Positions 49,369 through 59,595 of a DNA stretch of 64,000 nt are shown here, one piece after another. The translations under genes and the position numbers were made by a program. The first letter of the stretch is position 1, and every line of letters begins with the position of its first letter. The DNA is taken from assembly GCF_019933235.1 (NCBI RefSeq), contig NZ_CP082945.1, positions 4,439,501 to 4,503,500 of the forward strand, given 5' to 3'. The notes beneath the pieces are model-generated. The model was given only the letters and a program-made list of their open reading frames with translations. It searched no databases and was not told the DNA's origin. Origin of the DNA: Streptomyces angustmyceticus. Lineage in GTDB: Bacteria; Actinomycetota; Actinomycetes; Streptomycetales; Streptomycetaceae.

Positions 49369-50382
49369 GTGACCGTCGTCGGGCCCTTCGGGCTGAGCGT
49401 GCGGGACCAGGCTCTTGAGGCCGATGTCCAGGCCGGGTTGGCGGCTGTCGAGGAGGGCCTGCTGGAGGCCACGAAGAGCGACGTGCCGTTCATCACCGAA
49501 GCCGCGCAGCACCTCGTGCGCGCGGGCGGCAAGCGGTTCCGGCCGCTGCTGGTGACGCTGGCCGCCCAGTTCGGCGACCCCTACAGCCCGGGTGTGGTGC
49601 CCTCCGCGGTCGTCGTGGAGCTGACGCACCTGGCGACGCTGTACCACGACGACGTGATGGACGAGGCCGATGTGCGCCGCGGCGTGGCCAGCGCCAACGC
49701 CCGCTGGGGCAACTCCGTCGCGGTGCTGACCGGCGACTTCCTGTTCGCCCGCGCCTCGCACATCCTGGCCGACCTCGGGCCGGAGGCGGTCCGGATCCAG
49801 GCCGAGGCGTTCGAACGCCTGGTGACCGGCCAGATCCTGGAGACCGCGGGCCCGCGCGACGGCCGCGACCCCATCGACCACTACCTGGACGTCCTCGCCG
49901 GCAAGACCGGTTCGCTGGTCGCCGTCGCCTGCCGGTTCGGCGCGATGATGTCGGGCGCCGAGGAGTCCACGGTCAACATCCTCACCCAGTACGGCGAGCG
50001 GCTGGGCACGGCCTTCCAGCTGGCCGACGACGTGCTGGACATCGCCAGCGATTCGCACGAATCGGGCAAGACGCCCGGTACCGACCTGCGCGAGGGCATT
50101 CCGACCCTGCCCGTGCTGCACCTGCGGGCCCGCGCCGAGAGCAGCGCCGGTACGCCCGAGGACCGCGCCCTGGTCGAGCTGCTGGCCGGCGACCTCACGG
50201 ACGACGCCCGGCATGCCGAGGCGCTGGCCGGCCTGCGCGCCCACCCGGCGCTCGAACAGGCCCGCCGCGACACCGTGCGCTACGCGCAGGAGGCCCGCGC
50301 GATGCTGGCCCCGCTGCCGTCCTGCACCGCCAAGTCGGCCCTGGAGGGGCTCTGCGACGCGGTGGTGCACCGGGCGGGCTGA
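49369..50382 (+). CDS. Long-chain polyprenyl diphosphate synthase
   Basis: 337-residue trans-prenyltransferase that condenses isopentenyl diphosphate units, most likely into the C40-C50 side chain of menaquinone. The first Asp-rich motif is DDVMD (residues 94-98) and the second DDVLD (220-224). The residues just before the first motif (LATLYH) include no bulky block at the fifth position, which fits a long product; exact chain length cannot be read. GTG 49369 has AGGAG 9 nt upstream; earlier in-frame codons look non-coding. It could supply MqnP at 2.9 kb. Confidence 0.93.
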   Translation: MTVVGPFGLSVRDQALEADVQAGLAAVEEGLLEATKSDVPFITEAAQHLVRAGGKRFRPLLVTLAAQFGDPYSPGVVPSAVVVELTHLATLYHDDVMDEADVRRGVASANARWGNSVAVLTGDFLFARASHILADLGPEAVRIQAEAFERLVTGQILETAGPRDGRDPIDHYLDVLAGKTGSLVAVACRFGAMMSGAEESTVNILTQYGERLGTAFQLADDVLDIASDSHESGKTPGTDLREGIPTLPVLHLRARAESSAGTPEDRALVELLAGDLTDDARHAEALAGLRAHPALEQARRDTVRYAQEARAMLAPLPSCTAKSALEGLCDAVVHRAG

Positions 50383-50444
50383 GGCCCGAGCACGCTGCGC
50401 CACCCCGCGTCCCCTACGTCCCCGCCGCGCATCCCCTAGGGAAC

Positions 50445-50500
50445 GGTCCGACTCCGGAGGTACGGAGTCGGACCTGAGGTGACCATGTGTCATACCTCAG
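50445..50500. promoter_or_regulatory. Two adjacent inverted repeats upstream of the LolA-like gene
   Basis: GGTCCGACTCCG and CGGAGTCGGACC (50445-50474) form a perfect 12-bp hairpin, probably the polyprenyl synthase terminator. Directly next, CTGAGGT (50474-50480) and ACCTCAG (50494-50500) form a second inverted repeat, which could be an operator for the gene at 50650. TTGACG at 50526 is a possible -35 without a clear -10. Confidence 0.55.
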
Positions 50501-50649
50501 CAGTAGGAAGAGTTGCTCCCGCTGGTTGACGTTATCCGCCGGGCGATTTGGTGAGATGAGAACACCAGAGCGCGGCGGCGGGTCACAATGAGCCCCAGGG
50601 GGACGAGTGGACAGCGCAGCAGCCGCCGCATACGACGGAGGTAGGGCAG

Positions 50650-51909
50650 ATGTCATGGAACGAACCGACTCAGGTCACCGGCGAATGGGACGAGGGGCAC
50701 TCCCCGCGGCGCCGTAAGGCGGCGCGGTACGCCGTGCCGGTCGCGGTGGCGGGAGTTGCGGCGGCCACGATCGGGCTGGTCCCGGCGTTCGCCGGTTCCG
50801 GTTCTCCGGACCTGCCGAAGATCTCGGCGCAGGACCTGATAGCCAAGGTCGCCAAGTCGGATGTCCAGCAGCTCTCCGGCACGGTCCGGGTCACCACCGA
50901 CCTCGGTCTGCCGTCCCTGCCGGGCGGCGCGGCGGGCGGCTTCGCCGGCGGCCAGGCCGGTGCCGGAGGGAAGGGCGGCGACGGCGCCTCCGCGGCGCCC
51001 CAGAGCAAGCTGATGGAGCTGGCGTCCGGTTCCCACACGCTGCGCGTCGCGGCCGACGGCCCCGAGAAGCAGCGGGTGTCGATCGTCGACAAGGCCGCCG
51101 AGTACAGCCTGGTCCACAACGGCAACGAGCTCTGGGCCTACGACAGCGGCAGCAACACCGCCCTGCACAGCACCGACCTCGACGCCCAGAAGCACGGCTC
51201 CCGGCACGGCTCGGCCGAGGGCCTCCCCAAGGACCTGAAGAACGCCACCCCGCAGGACCTCGCCCAGCAGGCCCTGAAGGCGGCCGGCGACACCACCTCG
51301 GTCACCGTCGACGGCACCGCCAAGGTCGCCGGGCGGGACGCCTACCAGCTGCTGATCAAGCCCAAGCAGGCCGCCTCGACGGTCGGCTCGATCCGGGTCG
51401 CGGTGGACGCCGAGAACGGCGTGCCGCTGAAGTTCACCCTGACCCCCAAGAGCGGCGGCGCGGCCGCCGTCGACGTCGGCTACACGAACGTCGAGTTCGC
51501 CAAGCCCGCCGCGAGCACGTTCTCCTTCACCCCTCCCAAGGGCGCCAAGGTCGTCGACGGCGACAAGGTCGAGGCGCAGCGCAAGCACGGCAAGGACCTC
51601 CCGTCCGAGGGCGCGCGGGACTTCGCCAAGGACAAGGGCGGACCGAACGTCATCGGCAAGGGCTGGACGTCCATCGCCACGATCAAGGGTGAGGGCTCCG
51701 GCATGCCCTCCGGCAAGGAGCAGGGCGGCGCCGGCGGCGACGCGGCCACGTTCCTGGACAGCATCGGCGAGAAGGCGCACGGCTCCTTCGGATCCGGCCG
51801 GATCTTCAGCACCCGCCTGGTCAATGCCCTGATCACGGACAAGGGCACGGTCTACGTCGGCGCCGTCGACAAGCAGGCCCTGATCGACGCGGCCAACGCC
51901 GCCAAGTAA
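50650..51909 (+). CDS. LolA-like exported protein (DUF2092-type)
   Basis: 419-residue protein with an N-terminal basic stretch and one hydrophobic helix (about residues 24-49, ending FAGSG), acting as a signal peptide or anchor. The exported part resembles the LolA/LppX-like half-barrel that carries hydrophobic ligands: strands such as LSGTVRVTTDLG, HTLRVAADGPEKQRVSIV and YSLVHNGNELWAYDSGSNT repeat in the expected order. Two insertions are Gly- or Lys-rich. ATG 50650 has GGAGG 8 nt upstream. Next to an ABC-2 transporter, it may deliver or receive a lipid at the membrane; an anti-sigma role is another possibility in this family. Confidence 0.75.
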   Translation: MSWNEPTQVTGEWDEGHSPRRRKAARYAVPVAVAGVAAATIGLVPAFAGSGSPDLPKISAQDLIAKVAKSDVQQLSGTVRVTTDLGLPSLPGGAAGGFAGGQAGAGGKGGDGASAAPQSKLMELASGSHTLRVAADGPEKQRVSIVDKAAEYSLVHNGNELWAYDSGSNTALHSTDLDAQKHGSRHGSAEGLPKDLKNATPQDLAQQALKAAGDTTSVTVDGTAKVAGRDAYQLLIKPKQAASTVGSIRVAVDAENGVPLKFTLTPKSGGAAAVDVGYTNVEFAKPAASTFSFTPPKGAKVVDGDKVEAQRKHGKDLPSEGARDFAKDKGGPNVIGKGWTSIATIKGEGSGMPSGKEQGGAGGDAATFLDSIGEKAHGSFGSGRIFSTRLVNALITDKGTVYVGAVDKQALIDAANAAK

Positions 51910-51932
51910 CGGGCCTCGCCCGCACCCGGGAC

Positions 51933-51964
51933 CGCCGCGCCACCCCTCCGCGGGTGGCGCGGCG
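51933..51964. terminator. Hairpin between the LolA-like and ABC transporter genes
   Basis: CGCCGCGCCACCC pairs perfectly with GGGTGGCGCGGCG (13 bp) around CTCCGC. It may end or attenuate transcription before the ABC genes 38 bp downstream. Confidence 0.7.
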
Positions 51965-52001
51965 CGGCCCGTGGGCCATCCGTACGACGTCGGGGGAGCC
52001 G

Positions 52002-53060
52002 ATGCCACAGCCGCCCGCCCCGGGTCCCGAAGGCACCCGGCCGGCCGACGACGGACCGGCTCCCCGGCCGGCCGGGGACCTGGCGATCGAGACGCGGGGG
52101 CTGAGCAAGGGCTACCGCGGCGGCCGGCTCGCCGTCGACGGCCTCGATCTGGCCGTCCCGCGCGGCAGCGTCTTCGGCTTCCTCGGCCCCAACGGCTCCG
52201 GCAAGACCACCACCATCCGCATGCTGATGGGCCTGATCGAAGCGAGCGCCGGCAGCGCCCGGGTGCTCGGGCAGCCGATGCCCGCCGCGGGCCGCCGGGT
52301 GCTCCCCAGGGTCGGCGCCCTCATCGAGGGCCCGGCCCTCTACGGCTTCCTCAGCGGGCGGGACAACCTCCGGCGGTTCGACGCCGCCGACCCGTACGCC
52401 GACCCCCGTACCCGCACCGCACGGGTCGGGCGGGCGCTGGAGCGGGTCGGCCTGGCGGCCGCGGCAGGAAAGAAGGCCCGCGCCTACTCCCTCGGCATGA
52501 AGCAGCGCCTCGGTCTGGCCGCGGCCCTGCTCCAGCCCCGTGAGCTGCTGGTCCTCGACGAGCCGACCAACGGCCTGGACCCCCAGGGCATGCGGGAGAT
52601 CCGGGCGCTGATCCGCGCCCTCGCGGCGGACGGCACCACCGTCTTCCTCTCCTCCCACCTCCTCGACGAGATCGGACAGGTCTGCACCCACGCCGCGGTG
52701 ATGGCCCGCGGCCGGCTGGTCACCCAGGGCACGGTCGCCGACCTCTTCGCCACGGTCCTCGACGCGCGCGGCCACGGCCGGCTGACGGTGACCACCCCCG
52801 ACACCGCCGACACGGTCCGGGTCCTGAAGGAGCACGGCCTGACCGGCCTGCAGGCCGCCGACGGCCGGGTGACGGGCGAACTCCCGCACCCGGACGCGGC
52901 GATGGGCGCACCGGGCGGCGGCACCCCGCCGGATCTCGCGGACCTCAACGCCGCGCTGGTGCACGCCGGTGTGCGGGTCCGCGGCTTCGGCACCGAGCGC
53001 GCGTCCCTGGAGGACATCTTCGTGCGACTGACCGGGGAGGGCTTCGATGTCGCAGGCTGA
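52002..53060 (+). CDS. ABC transporter ATP-binding protein
   Basis: 352-residue ATPase of the ABC-2/DrrA-type export group. Walker A is GPNGSGKTT (residues 62-70), the signature segment is SLGMKQRLGLAAALL, Walker B is LLVLDEPTNGLDP and the switch His is in SSHLLDEI. A C-terminal domain of about 90 residues follows. ATG 52002 has GGGGGAG upstream; the 16 codons before it in frame are rejected. Its gene overlaps the permease gene by 14 bp, so the two form one transporter. Substrate unknown. Confidence 0.93.
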   Translation: MPQPPAPGPEGTRPADDGPAPRPAGDLAIETRGLSKGYRGGRLAVDGLDLAVPRGSVFGFLGPNGSGKTTTIRMLMGLIEASAGSARVLGQPMPAAGRRVLPRVGALIEGPALYGFLSGRDNLRRFDAADPYADPRTRTARVGRALERVGLAAAAGKKARAYSLGMKQRLGLAAALLQPRELLVLDEPTNGLDPQGMREIRALIRALAADGTTVFLSSHLLDEIGQVCTHAAVMARGRLVTQGTVADLFATVLDARGHGRLTVTTPDTADTVRVLKEHGLTGLQAADGRVTGELPHPDAAMGAPGGGTPPDLADLNAALVHAGVRVRGFGTERASLEDIFVRLTGEGFDVAG

Positions 53061-53907
53061 GGCGGCGCCGCGCACGCCCCGACCGCTGTGGTCGCTGGGC
53101 CTGCTGCGCAGCGAGATCACGATGACGTTCCGGCGCTGGCGCACCCTCGCGCTGCTGGCGGTGCTCGCGGGCGTACCCGTCCTGGTCGGCGTCGCCGTCA
53201 AGACCGAGACGGGCGACGGCGGCGGTGGCCCGGGGGGACCGGCGTTCCTCTCCCAGGTCACCCACAACGGGCTCTTCCTCGTCTTCACCTCGCTCGCGGT
53301 GACGCTGCCGTTCTTCCTGCCGATGTCCGTGGGAGTGATCGCGGGCGACTCCCTCGCCGGCGAGGCGCACGCCGGGACGCTGCGCTACCTCCTGGTGGCC
53401 CCCGCGGGCCGCACCCGCCTCCTGCTGGTCAAATACGCCACGACCCTGACGTTCTGCCTGGTGGGCACCCTGGTCGTGGCGCTCTCCGCCCTGGTGACCG
53501 GCGCCCTGCTCTTCCCCGTGGGCGAGGTCACCCTGCTCTCGGGCACCTCCGTCCCCTTCGCCGAGGGACTGCTGCGGGCGCTGGCCGTCGCGGTCGCGGT
53601 GGCGCTGTCCCTCGTCGGGGTGGCCGCCGTCGGCCTTTTCGTCTCCGCGCTCACCACCAGCGGCATCGCGGCCATGGCGACCACGGTCGGCCTGCTGATC
53701 ACCGTGCAGATCCTGGACGCCCTCCCGCAGTTGCACGCCCTCCAGCCCTACCTGTTCCCGCACTACTGGCTGTCGTTCGCGGACCTGCTCCGTGACCCCG
53801 TCTACTGGGACCAGTTGCAGAAGAACGCCGGCCTGCAGGCGCTGTACGCCCTCGTCTTCGGCTCGGCGGCCTGGGCACGCTTCACGACCAGGGACGTCAC
53901 CGCGTGA
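53047..53907 (+). CDS. ABC-2-type transporter permease
   Basis: 286-residue membrane subunit with six hydrophobic helices (roughly 32-50, 78-105, 130-155, 178-205, 210-232, 262-280), partner of the ATPase just upstream. The pattern GDSLAGEAHAGTLRYLLVAPAGRTRLLLVKY between the second and third helices is the usual coupling segment of ABC-2 exporters. It overlaps the ATPase gene by 14 bp. Together they probably export a lipid, peptide or drug; the neighbouring LolA-like protein hints at a lipid. Confidence 0.88.
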   Translation: MSQAEAAPRTPRPLWSLGLLRSEITMTFRRWRTLALLAVLAGVPVLVGVAVKTETGDGGGGPGGPAFLSQVTHNGLFLVFTSLAVTLPFFLPMSVGVIAGDSLAGEAHAGTLRYLLVAPAGRTRLLLVKYATTLTFCLVGTLVVALSALVTGALLFPVGEVTLLSGTSVPFAEGLLRALAVAVAVALSLVGVAAVGLFVSALTTSGIAAMATTVGLLITVQILDALPQLHALQPYLFPHYWLSFADLLRDPVYWDQLQKNAGLQALYALVFGSAAWARFTTRDVTA

Positions 53908-53955
53908 GACGGGGCGCCGTGGAGCCGGCGGGGGAGGGGCCCGAGGGCCGCGGTG

Positions 53956-55008
53956 TCACTGCGTGGAGCGGGGAGGCCGCGAGGTCTCGGCCGGTGCGTC
54001 GGTGAGCGGCGCCGCCGCGGGCGCCGTTGCCGCCGGGGCCGCCCGGTCCGCGTCCGCCGCCTGTACGGCTACCGCCGCTCCCGCCTCGCCCGCCTGGGCC
54101 GCGGCGGCGGCCAGTGCCGCCCGTCCGCGCCGGGCGGTCCGCAGCGCGTCCCAGGTCAGTACGGTCAGGGCCGCCCACACCAGGGCGAACCCGGCCCAGC
54201 GCTCCGCCGGCATCCGCTCGTGGAAGACAGTGAGCCCCAGCACGAACTGGAAGCTCGGCGCCAGATACTGCAGCATCCCGATCATCGTCAGCGGCAGCCG
54301 CATGGCCGAGGCGCCGAAGCAGATCAGCGGCACCGCCGTCGCGACACCGCAGCCCGACAGCAGCAGCGCCTGGCCCACCCCGTCGCTGGTGAAGCTGCAC
54401 TCGCCGCGCAGCGCGAGGAACACCAGGAACCCCAACGCGGGCAGCGCCTGCAGGGCCGTCTCGGCGCTGAAGCCCTCGATCCCGTCGAGCTTGACGCTCT
54501 TCTTGACCAGCCCGTACGTCGCGAACGAGAAGGCCAGCACGAGCGCGATCCAGGGCACCTTGCCGTAGGCGGCGGTCATCACGACCACGGCCAGGACGCC
54601 GATCCCCACGGCGACCCACTGCAGCGGCCGCAGCCGCTCGCGCAGGAACAGCACGCCGAAGGCGATGCTGACCAGCGGGTTGATGAAGTAGCCGAGCGAG
54701 GCTTCCAGGACGTGCCCGGCGTTGACGGCCCAGATGTACAGGAACCAGTTCGTCGAGATGACCACGGCGCAGATCAGGATCAGCCCGAGCCTCCTGGGCT
54801 GCCGCAGCAACGGGCGGATCCACGACCAGCGGCGCAGCGCGGCCAGGATGACGACGGCGACGGGCAGCGACCACGCCATGCGATGGGCCAGGATCTCGGA
54901 CGCGGAGGCGGCGCCCAGCAGATGCCAGTAGAGCGGCAGCAGGCCCCACATGGTGTAGGCGGCGATGCCGTAGGCGAGACCGACACGCTGATCGCTTCGA
55001 GGCTGCAA
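53956..55008 (-). CDS. rarD: RarD-type EamA-family transporter
   Basis: 350-residue transporter with ten helices (two EamA repeats) of the RarD subgroup: GLAYGIAAYTMWGLLPLYWHLL at the start, NWFLYIWAVNAGHVLEASLGYFINPL and LPLTMIGMLQYLAPSFQFVLG are diagnostic. The last 50 residues are an Ala-rich cytoplasmic tail. TTG 55008 is the start because a perfect AGGAGG lies 6 nt upstream and the preceding frame is Arg-rich without a signal. The substrate is unknown. Confidence 0.9.
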   Translation of the reverse strand: MQPRSDQRVGLAYGIAAYTMWGLLPLYWHLLGAASASEILAHRMAWSLPVAVVILAALRRWSWIRPLLRQPRRLGLILICAVVISTNWFLYIWAVNAGHVLEASLGYFINPLVSIAFGVLFLRERLRPLQWVAVGIGVLAVVVMTAAYGKVPWIALVLAFSFATYGLVKKSVKLDGIEGFSAETALQALPALGFLVFLALRGECSFTSDGVGQALLLSGCGVATAVPLICFGASAMRLPLTMIGMLQYLAPSFQFVLGLTVFHERMPAERWAGFALVWAALTVLTWDALRTARRGRAALAAAAAQAGEAGAAVAVQAADADRAAPAATAPAAAPLTDAPAETSRPPRSTQ

Positions 55009-55215
55009 GGGGGACCTCCTGAGAACGCTTCGCCGCCTTGAGTGAAAGTAACGTCGCCGGGCCCTTCTGTCATGCCTGTTTCGCCATACGGTCATGACAT
55101 CCCGGTGAAGGATGGTGAAGGGCCGCACGCGCGGACCGGATCGACCGGGGCGGGAGCGGGGGGGGGAGGAAGCGGGAACGGTGGGAGGAGGGGGCGCCAG
55201 GCCCCGGCGGCCCCC

Positions 55216-56082
55216 TCAGGCCGGCAGTTCCTTCAGCGCCTCCGTGATCGCCTCGGCGATCGGCGTGGTCGGGCGGCCGATCAGCCGGGACAGCTCGCCG
55301 GGCGTCGCGGCGAGCTCGCCCCGGGCGATCCCGGCGTCCGCCTCGGCGACCGCCCGCGCGCCCAGCGCCGACACCCCCGCCTCGGTCATCAGCGCCGCGT
55401 ACCGCTCCTGCGGCAGGTCGCGGTAGGGGATCTCCCGGCCGGTCTGCCGGGACACCTCGGCCGCGTACTCGGCCATCGTCCAGGCGGTGTCGCCGCTCAG
55501 CTCGTACACCGTGTTCTCCCGGCCGCCGCCGGCGAGGACGACGGCGGCGGCCTCCGCGTAGTCCCGGCGCGCGGCGGTGGCCACCCGGCCCCCGCCGGCG
55601 CTGCCGACGACGGCGCCGGTCCGCAGGGCGCCGGCGAGCGCCCCGGTGTAGTTCTCGTGGGACCAGCCGTTGCGCAGCAGGCAGTACGGCACCCCGGAGG
55701 CGAGCAGCGCCTGCTCGGTCGCGAGGTGCTCCTCGGCGAGGGAGAACGTGGCGGACGGCCCGCCCAGCACGCTCGTGTACGCCAGCAGCGCGACGCCCGC
55801 CTCCCGTGCGGCGTCGATGACCGCGCGGTGCTGGTCGAGGCGCGCTCCGGCCTCGTTCCCGGAGATGAGCAGCACCCGGTCGCCGGCCCCGAACACGCCC
55901 TGGAGCGACTCGGGCCTGCGGTGGTCCGCGATCCTGACCTCGACGCCGCGGGCCGCGAGGCCGGCGGCCTTGGCCCGGTCCCGGGCGACCGCGACGATCT
56001 CGCCGGGTTCCACGCGCTTCAGCAGCTCCTCGACGACGAGCCGGCCGAGTGCCCCGGTGGCGCCGGTGACGACGATGCTCAT
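55216..56082 (-). CDS. NmrA/SDR-like NAD(P)-binding reductase (quinone-oxidoreductase type)
   Basis: 288-residue atypical short-chain dehydrogenase. The dinucleotide motif VTGATGALGRLVVEELL (residues 5-21) is followed by VAVARDRAKA. YTSVLGG and the later RNGWSHENYTGAL segments resemble E. coli QOR2/NmrA-like quinone reductases. There is no classic YxxxK pair. It may reduce quinones or sense redox state. ATG 56082. An inverted repeat 39 bp upstream (56121-56147) suggests control by a separate repressor, HxlR type for example, which is not in the immediate window. Confidence 0.85.
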   Translation of the reverse strand: MSIVVTGATGALGRLVVEELLKRVEPGEIVAVARDRAKAAGLAARGVEVRIADHRRPESLQGVFGAGDRVLLISGNEAGARLDQHRAVIDAAREAGVALLAYTSVLGGPSATFSLAEEHLATEQALLASGVPYCLLRNGWSHENYTGALAGALRTGAVVGSAGGGRVATAARRDYAEAAAVVLAGGGRENTVYELSGDTAWTMAEYAAEVSRQTGREIPYRDLPQERYAALMTEAGVSALGARAVAEADAGIARGELAATPGELSRLIGRPTTPIAEAITEALKELPA

Positions 56083-56120
56083 GAGTGCCCCCTGTGAACG
56101 GTGCGCTGGCTGACGGGACC

Positions 56121-56147
56121 CGACTGTACGCCTGCCTTAAACAGTCG
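56121..56147. promoter_or_regulatory. Inverted repeat upstream of the NmrA-like gene
   Basis: CGACTGT (56121-56127) and ACAGTCG (56141-56147) are perfect 7-bp arms 13 bp apart. On the minus strand this lies in the expected promoter region of the reductase gene. Confidence 0.5.
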
Positions 56148-56196
56148 TCTATGACACTCGTATGAAACGCCGTCACACACGCGCCGCCCACACAAA

Positions 56197-56240
56197 CGGG
56201 TGCCCCCGGAAGCGTCGTCAGACGCTCCCGGGGGCACCCG
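56197..56240. terminator. Terminator of the korAB operon
   Basis: CGGGTGCCCCCGGAAGCGTC pairs with GACGCTCCCGGGGGCACCCG (20 bp, one mismatch) around GTCA, 20 bp downstream of the leftward korB stop. Confidence 0.88.
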
Positions 56241-56260
56241 CGGGGCCGGGGCCGGGCCGG

Positions 56261-57347
<1,087 letters not shown>

Positions 57348-57355
<8 letters not shown>

Positions 57356-59300
57356 TGATGGCCTCCTTAAAGACCTCCGCGAGCTGCTCGGCCTTGAACG
57401 GCATTCCGCTGACCTGGGTGTGCGACTGCGCGTCGACCAGGTACTTCGCCCGGATCAGCGTGGCGAGCTGCCCGAGGTTCATCTCCGGCACGATCACCTT
57501 GTCGTAACGCCCCAGGACGTCCCCGAGATTCCCGGGGAAGGGGTTGAGGTGGCGCAGATGGGCCTGGGCGATGCGCCCGCCGGCACGCCGGACGCGCCGG
57601 ACCGCCGCGGTGATCGGGCCGTAGGTCGACCCCCAGCCCAGCACGAGGGTGCCGGCGCTGCGGCCGTCGTCGTCGGCGGGGTCGTCGACGTCGAGGTCGG
57701 GGACCTCGATGCCGTCGACCTTCGCCTGGCGGGTGCGCACCATGAAGTCGTGGTTGGCCGGGTCGTAGGAGATGTTGCCCGTGCCGTCCTGCTTCTCGAT
57801 GCCGCCGATCCGGTGCTCCAGGCCCGGCGTGCCGGGCACCGCCCAGGGCCTGGCCAGGGTCTGCTCGTCCCGCTTGTACGGCCAGAACACCTCGGTGCCG
57901 TCCGCCTGCTGGTGGTTGGGGCCCGAGGCGAACTGGACGCGCAGGTCCGGAAGTTCGTCGACATCGGGGATCCGCCACGGCTCCGAGCCGTTGGCCAGGT
58001 AGCCGTCGGAGAGCAGGAAGACCGGCGTGCGGTAGGTCAGCGCGATCCGGGCCGCGTCCAGCGCCGCGTCGAAGCAGTCCGCGGGCGTCTTCGGCGCCAC
58101 GATCGGCACCGGCGCCTCGCCGTTGCGCCCGTACATCGCCTGGAGCAGATCCGCCTGCTCGGTCTTCGTCGGCAGACCCGTCGACGGCCCGCCGCGCTGG
58201 ATGTCCACGATCAGCAGCGGCAGCTCCAGGCTGACCGCCAGGCCGATGGTCTCCGACTTCAGCGCCACACCGGGACCCGACGTGGTCGTCACCGCCAGCG
58301 CACCGCCGAACGCGGCGCCCAGCGCCGCCCCGATCCCGGCGATCTCGTCCTCCGCCTGGAAGGTGCGCACCCCGAAGTTCTTGTGCTTGGACAGCTCGTG
58401 CAGGATGTCGGAGGCCGGGGTGATCGGGTACGAGCCCAGATACAGCGGCAGGTCCGCCTGCCGGCCGGCCGCGACCAGGCCGTAGGACAGCGCGAGGTTC
58501 CCGGAGATGTTGCGGTAGGTGCCGGTCGGGAAGGCCCTGGTCGCCGGCGCGACCTCGTAGGAGACGGCGAAGTCCTCCGTGGTCTCACCGAAGTTCCAGC
58601 CCGCCCGGAACGCCGTGACGTTGGCCTCCGCGATCTCCGGCTTCTTCGCGAACTTCGCCCGCAGGAACTTCTCGGTGCCCTCGGTCGGCCGGTGGTACAT
58701 CCACGACAGCAGCCCCAGCGCGAACATGTTCTTGCTGCGCTCGGCCTCCTTGCGGGAGAGCCCGAACTCCTTGAGCGCCTCGATCGTCAGCGTCGTCAGC
58801 GGCACCGGGTGGACGTTGTAGGCCTCCAGCGACCCGTCCTCCAGGGGGCTGGTCGCATAGCCGACCTTCGCCATCGGGCGCTTGGTGAACTCATCGGTGT
58901 TGACGATGATGTCCGCGCCCCGCGGCACATCCGCCAGGTTCGCCTTCAGCGCGGCCGGGTTCATCGCCACCAGCACGTTCGGTGCGTCACCCGGCGTGAG
59001 GATGTCGTGGTCGGCGAAGTGCAGCTGGAAGCTGGAGACGCCCGGCAGGGTGCCGGCGGGCGCGCGGATCTCGGCGGGGAAGTTCGGCAGCGTCGACAGG
59101 TCGTTGCCGAACGACGCGGTCTCCGAGGTGAACCGGTCGCCGGTGAGCTGCATACCGTCACCGGAGTCACCGGCGAACCGGATGATGACCCGGTCGAGGC
59201 GTCGGACTTCTTTGCCTGCGCCGCCGTCTCCGGAATCGCGCGCTTCCCCGACAAGCGCTGCGTCGGTCTGCTCGGCTGTGCTGTTGACCTGGCTGGTCAC
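57348..59300 (-). CDS. korA: 2-oxoacid:ferredoxin oxidoreductase subunit alpha
   Basis: 650-residue fusion of the gamma (N-terminal, about residues 28-210) and alpha (about 250-600) domains. IIRFAGDSGDGMQLTGDRF opens the gamma domain. LYLGSYPITPASDILHELSKH and FQAEDEIAGIGAALGAAFGGALAVTTTSGPG form the alpha pyrimidine-binding part of the TPP site. GTG 59300 has GGAGG upstream; the in-frame ATG at 59387 adds 29 Arg/Pro-rich residues and is rejected. Partner korB overlaps its 3' end. The 295 bp upstream to 59595 show no gene. Confidence 0.95.
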
Positions 59301-59574
59301 TGCTTCGGACCTCCCTCGAGGGGTGCGGCGTCCCCGCCGGAGGCAGGGCTCGGGACGTGTCGTACTGACCGGTTGTCCCATAAGCATCGTACGTGGGTAA
59401 GGGTGGCCTTCCCTGGGTTGCTCGCATGGTGGACGTCACCATGAGACACCGATCTGGTGTGTATTGTCATGAAATCACCACCCCCCGTGCCCCCTCATTC
59501 ATGACGCTCCGGACTCCTCCATTGGTTCTACGACCAAAGTCCTGGACCTCGCTGGAAAACGCCTCGGGCCACCT

Positions 59575-59593
59575 ATCTGACAGGGTGTCAGAT
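59575..59593. terminator. Terminator of the two-component regulator gene
   Basis: ATCTGACA and TGTCAGAT form a perfect 8-bp stem around GGG, 2 bp from the leftward stop codon at 59596. Confidence 0.65.
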
Positions 59594-59595
59594 GG

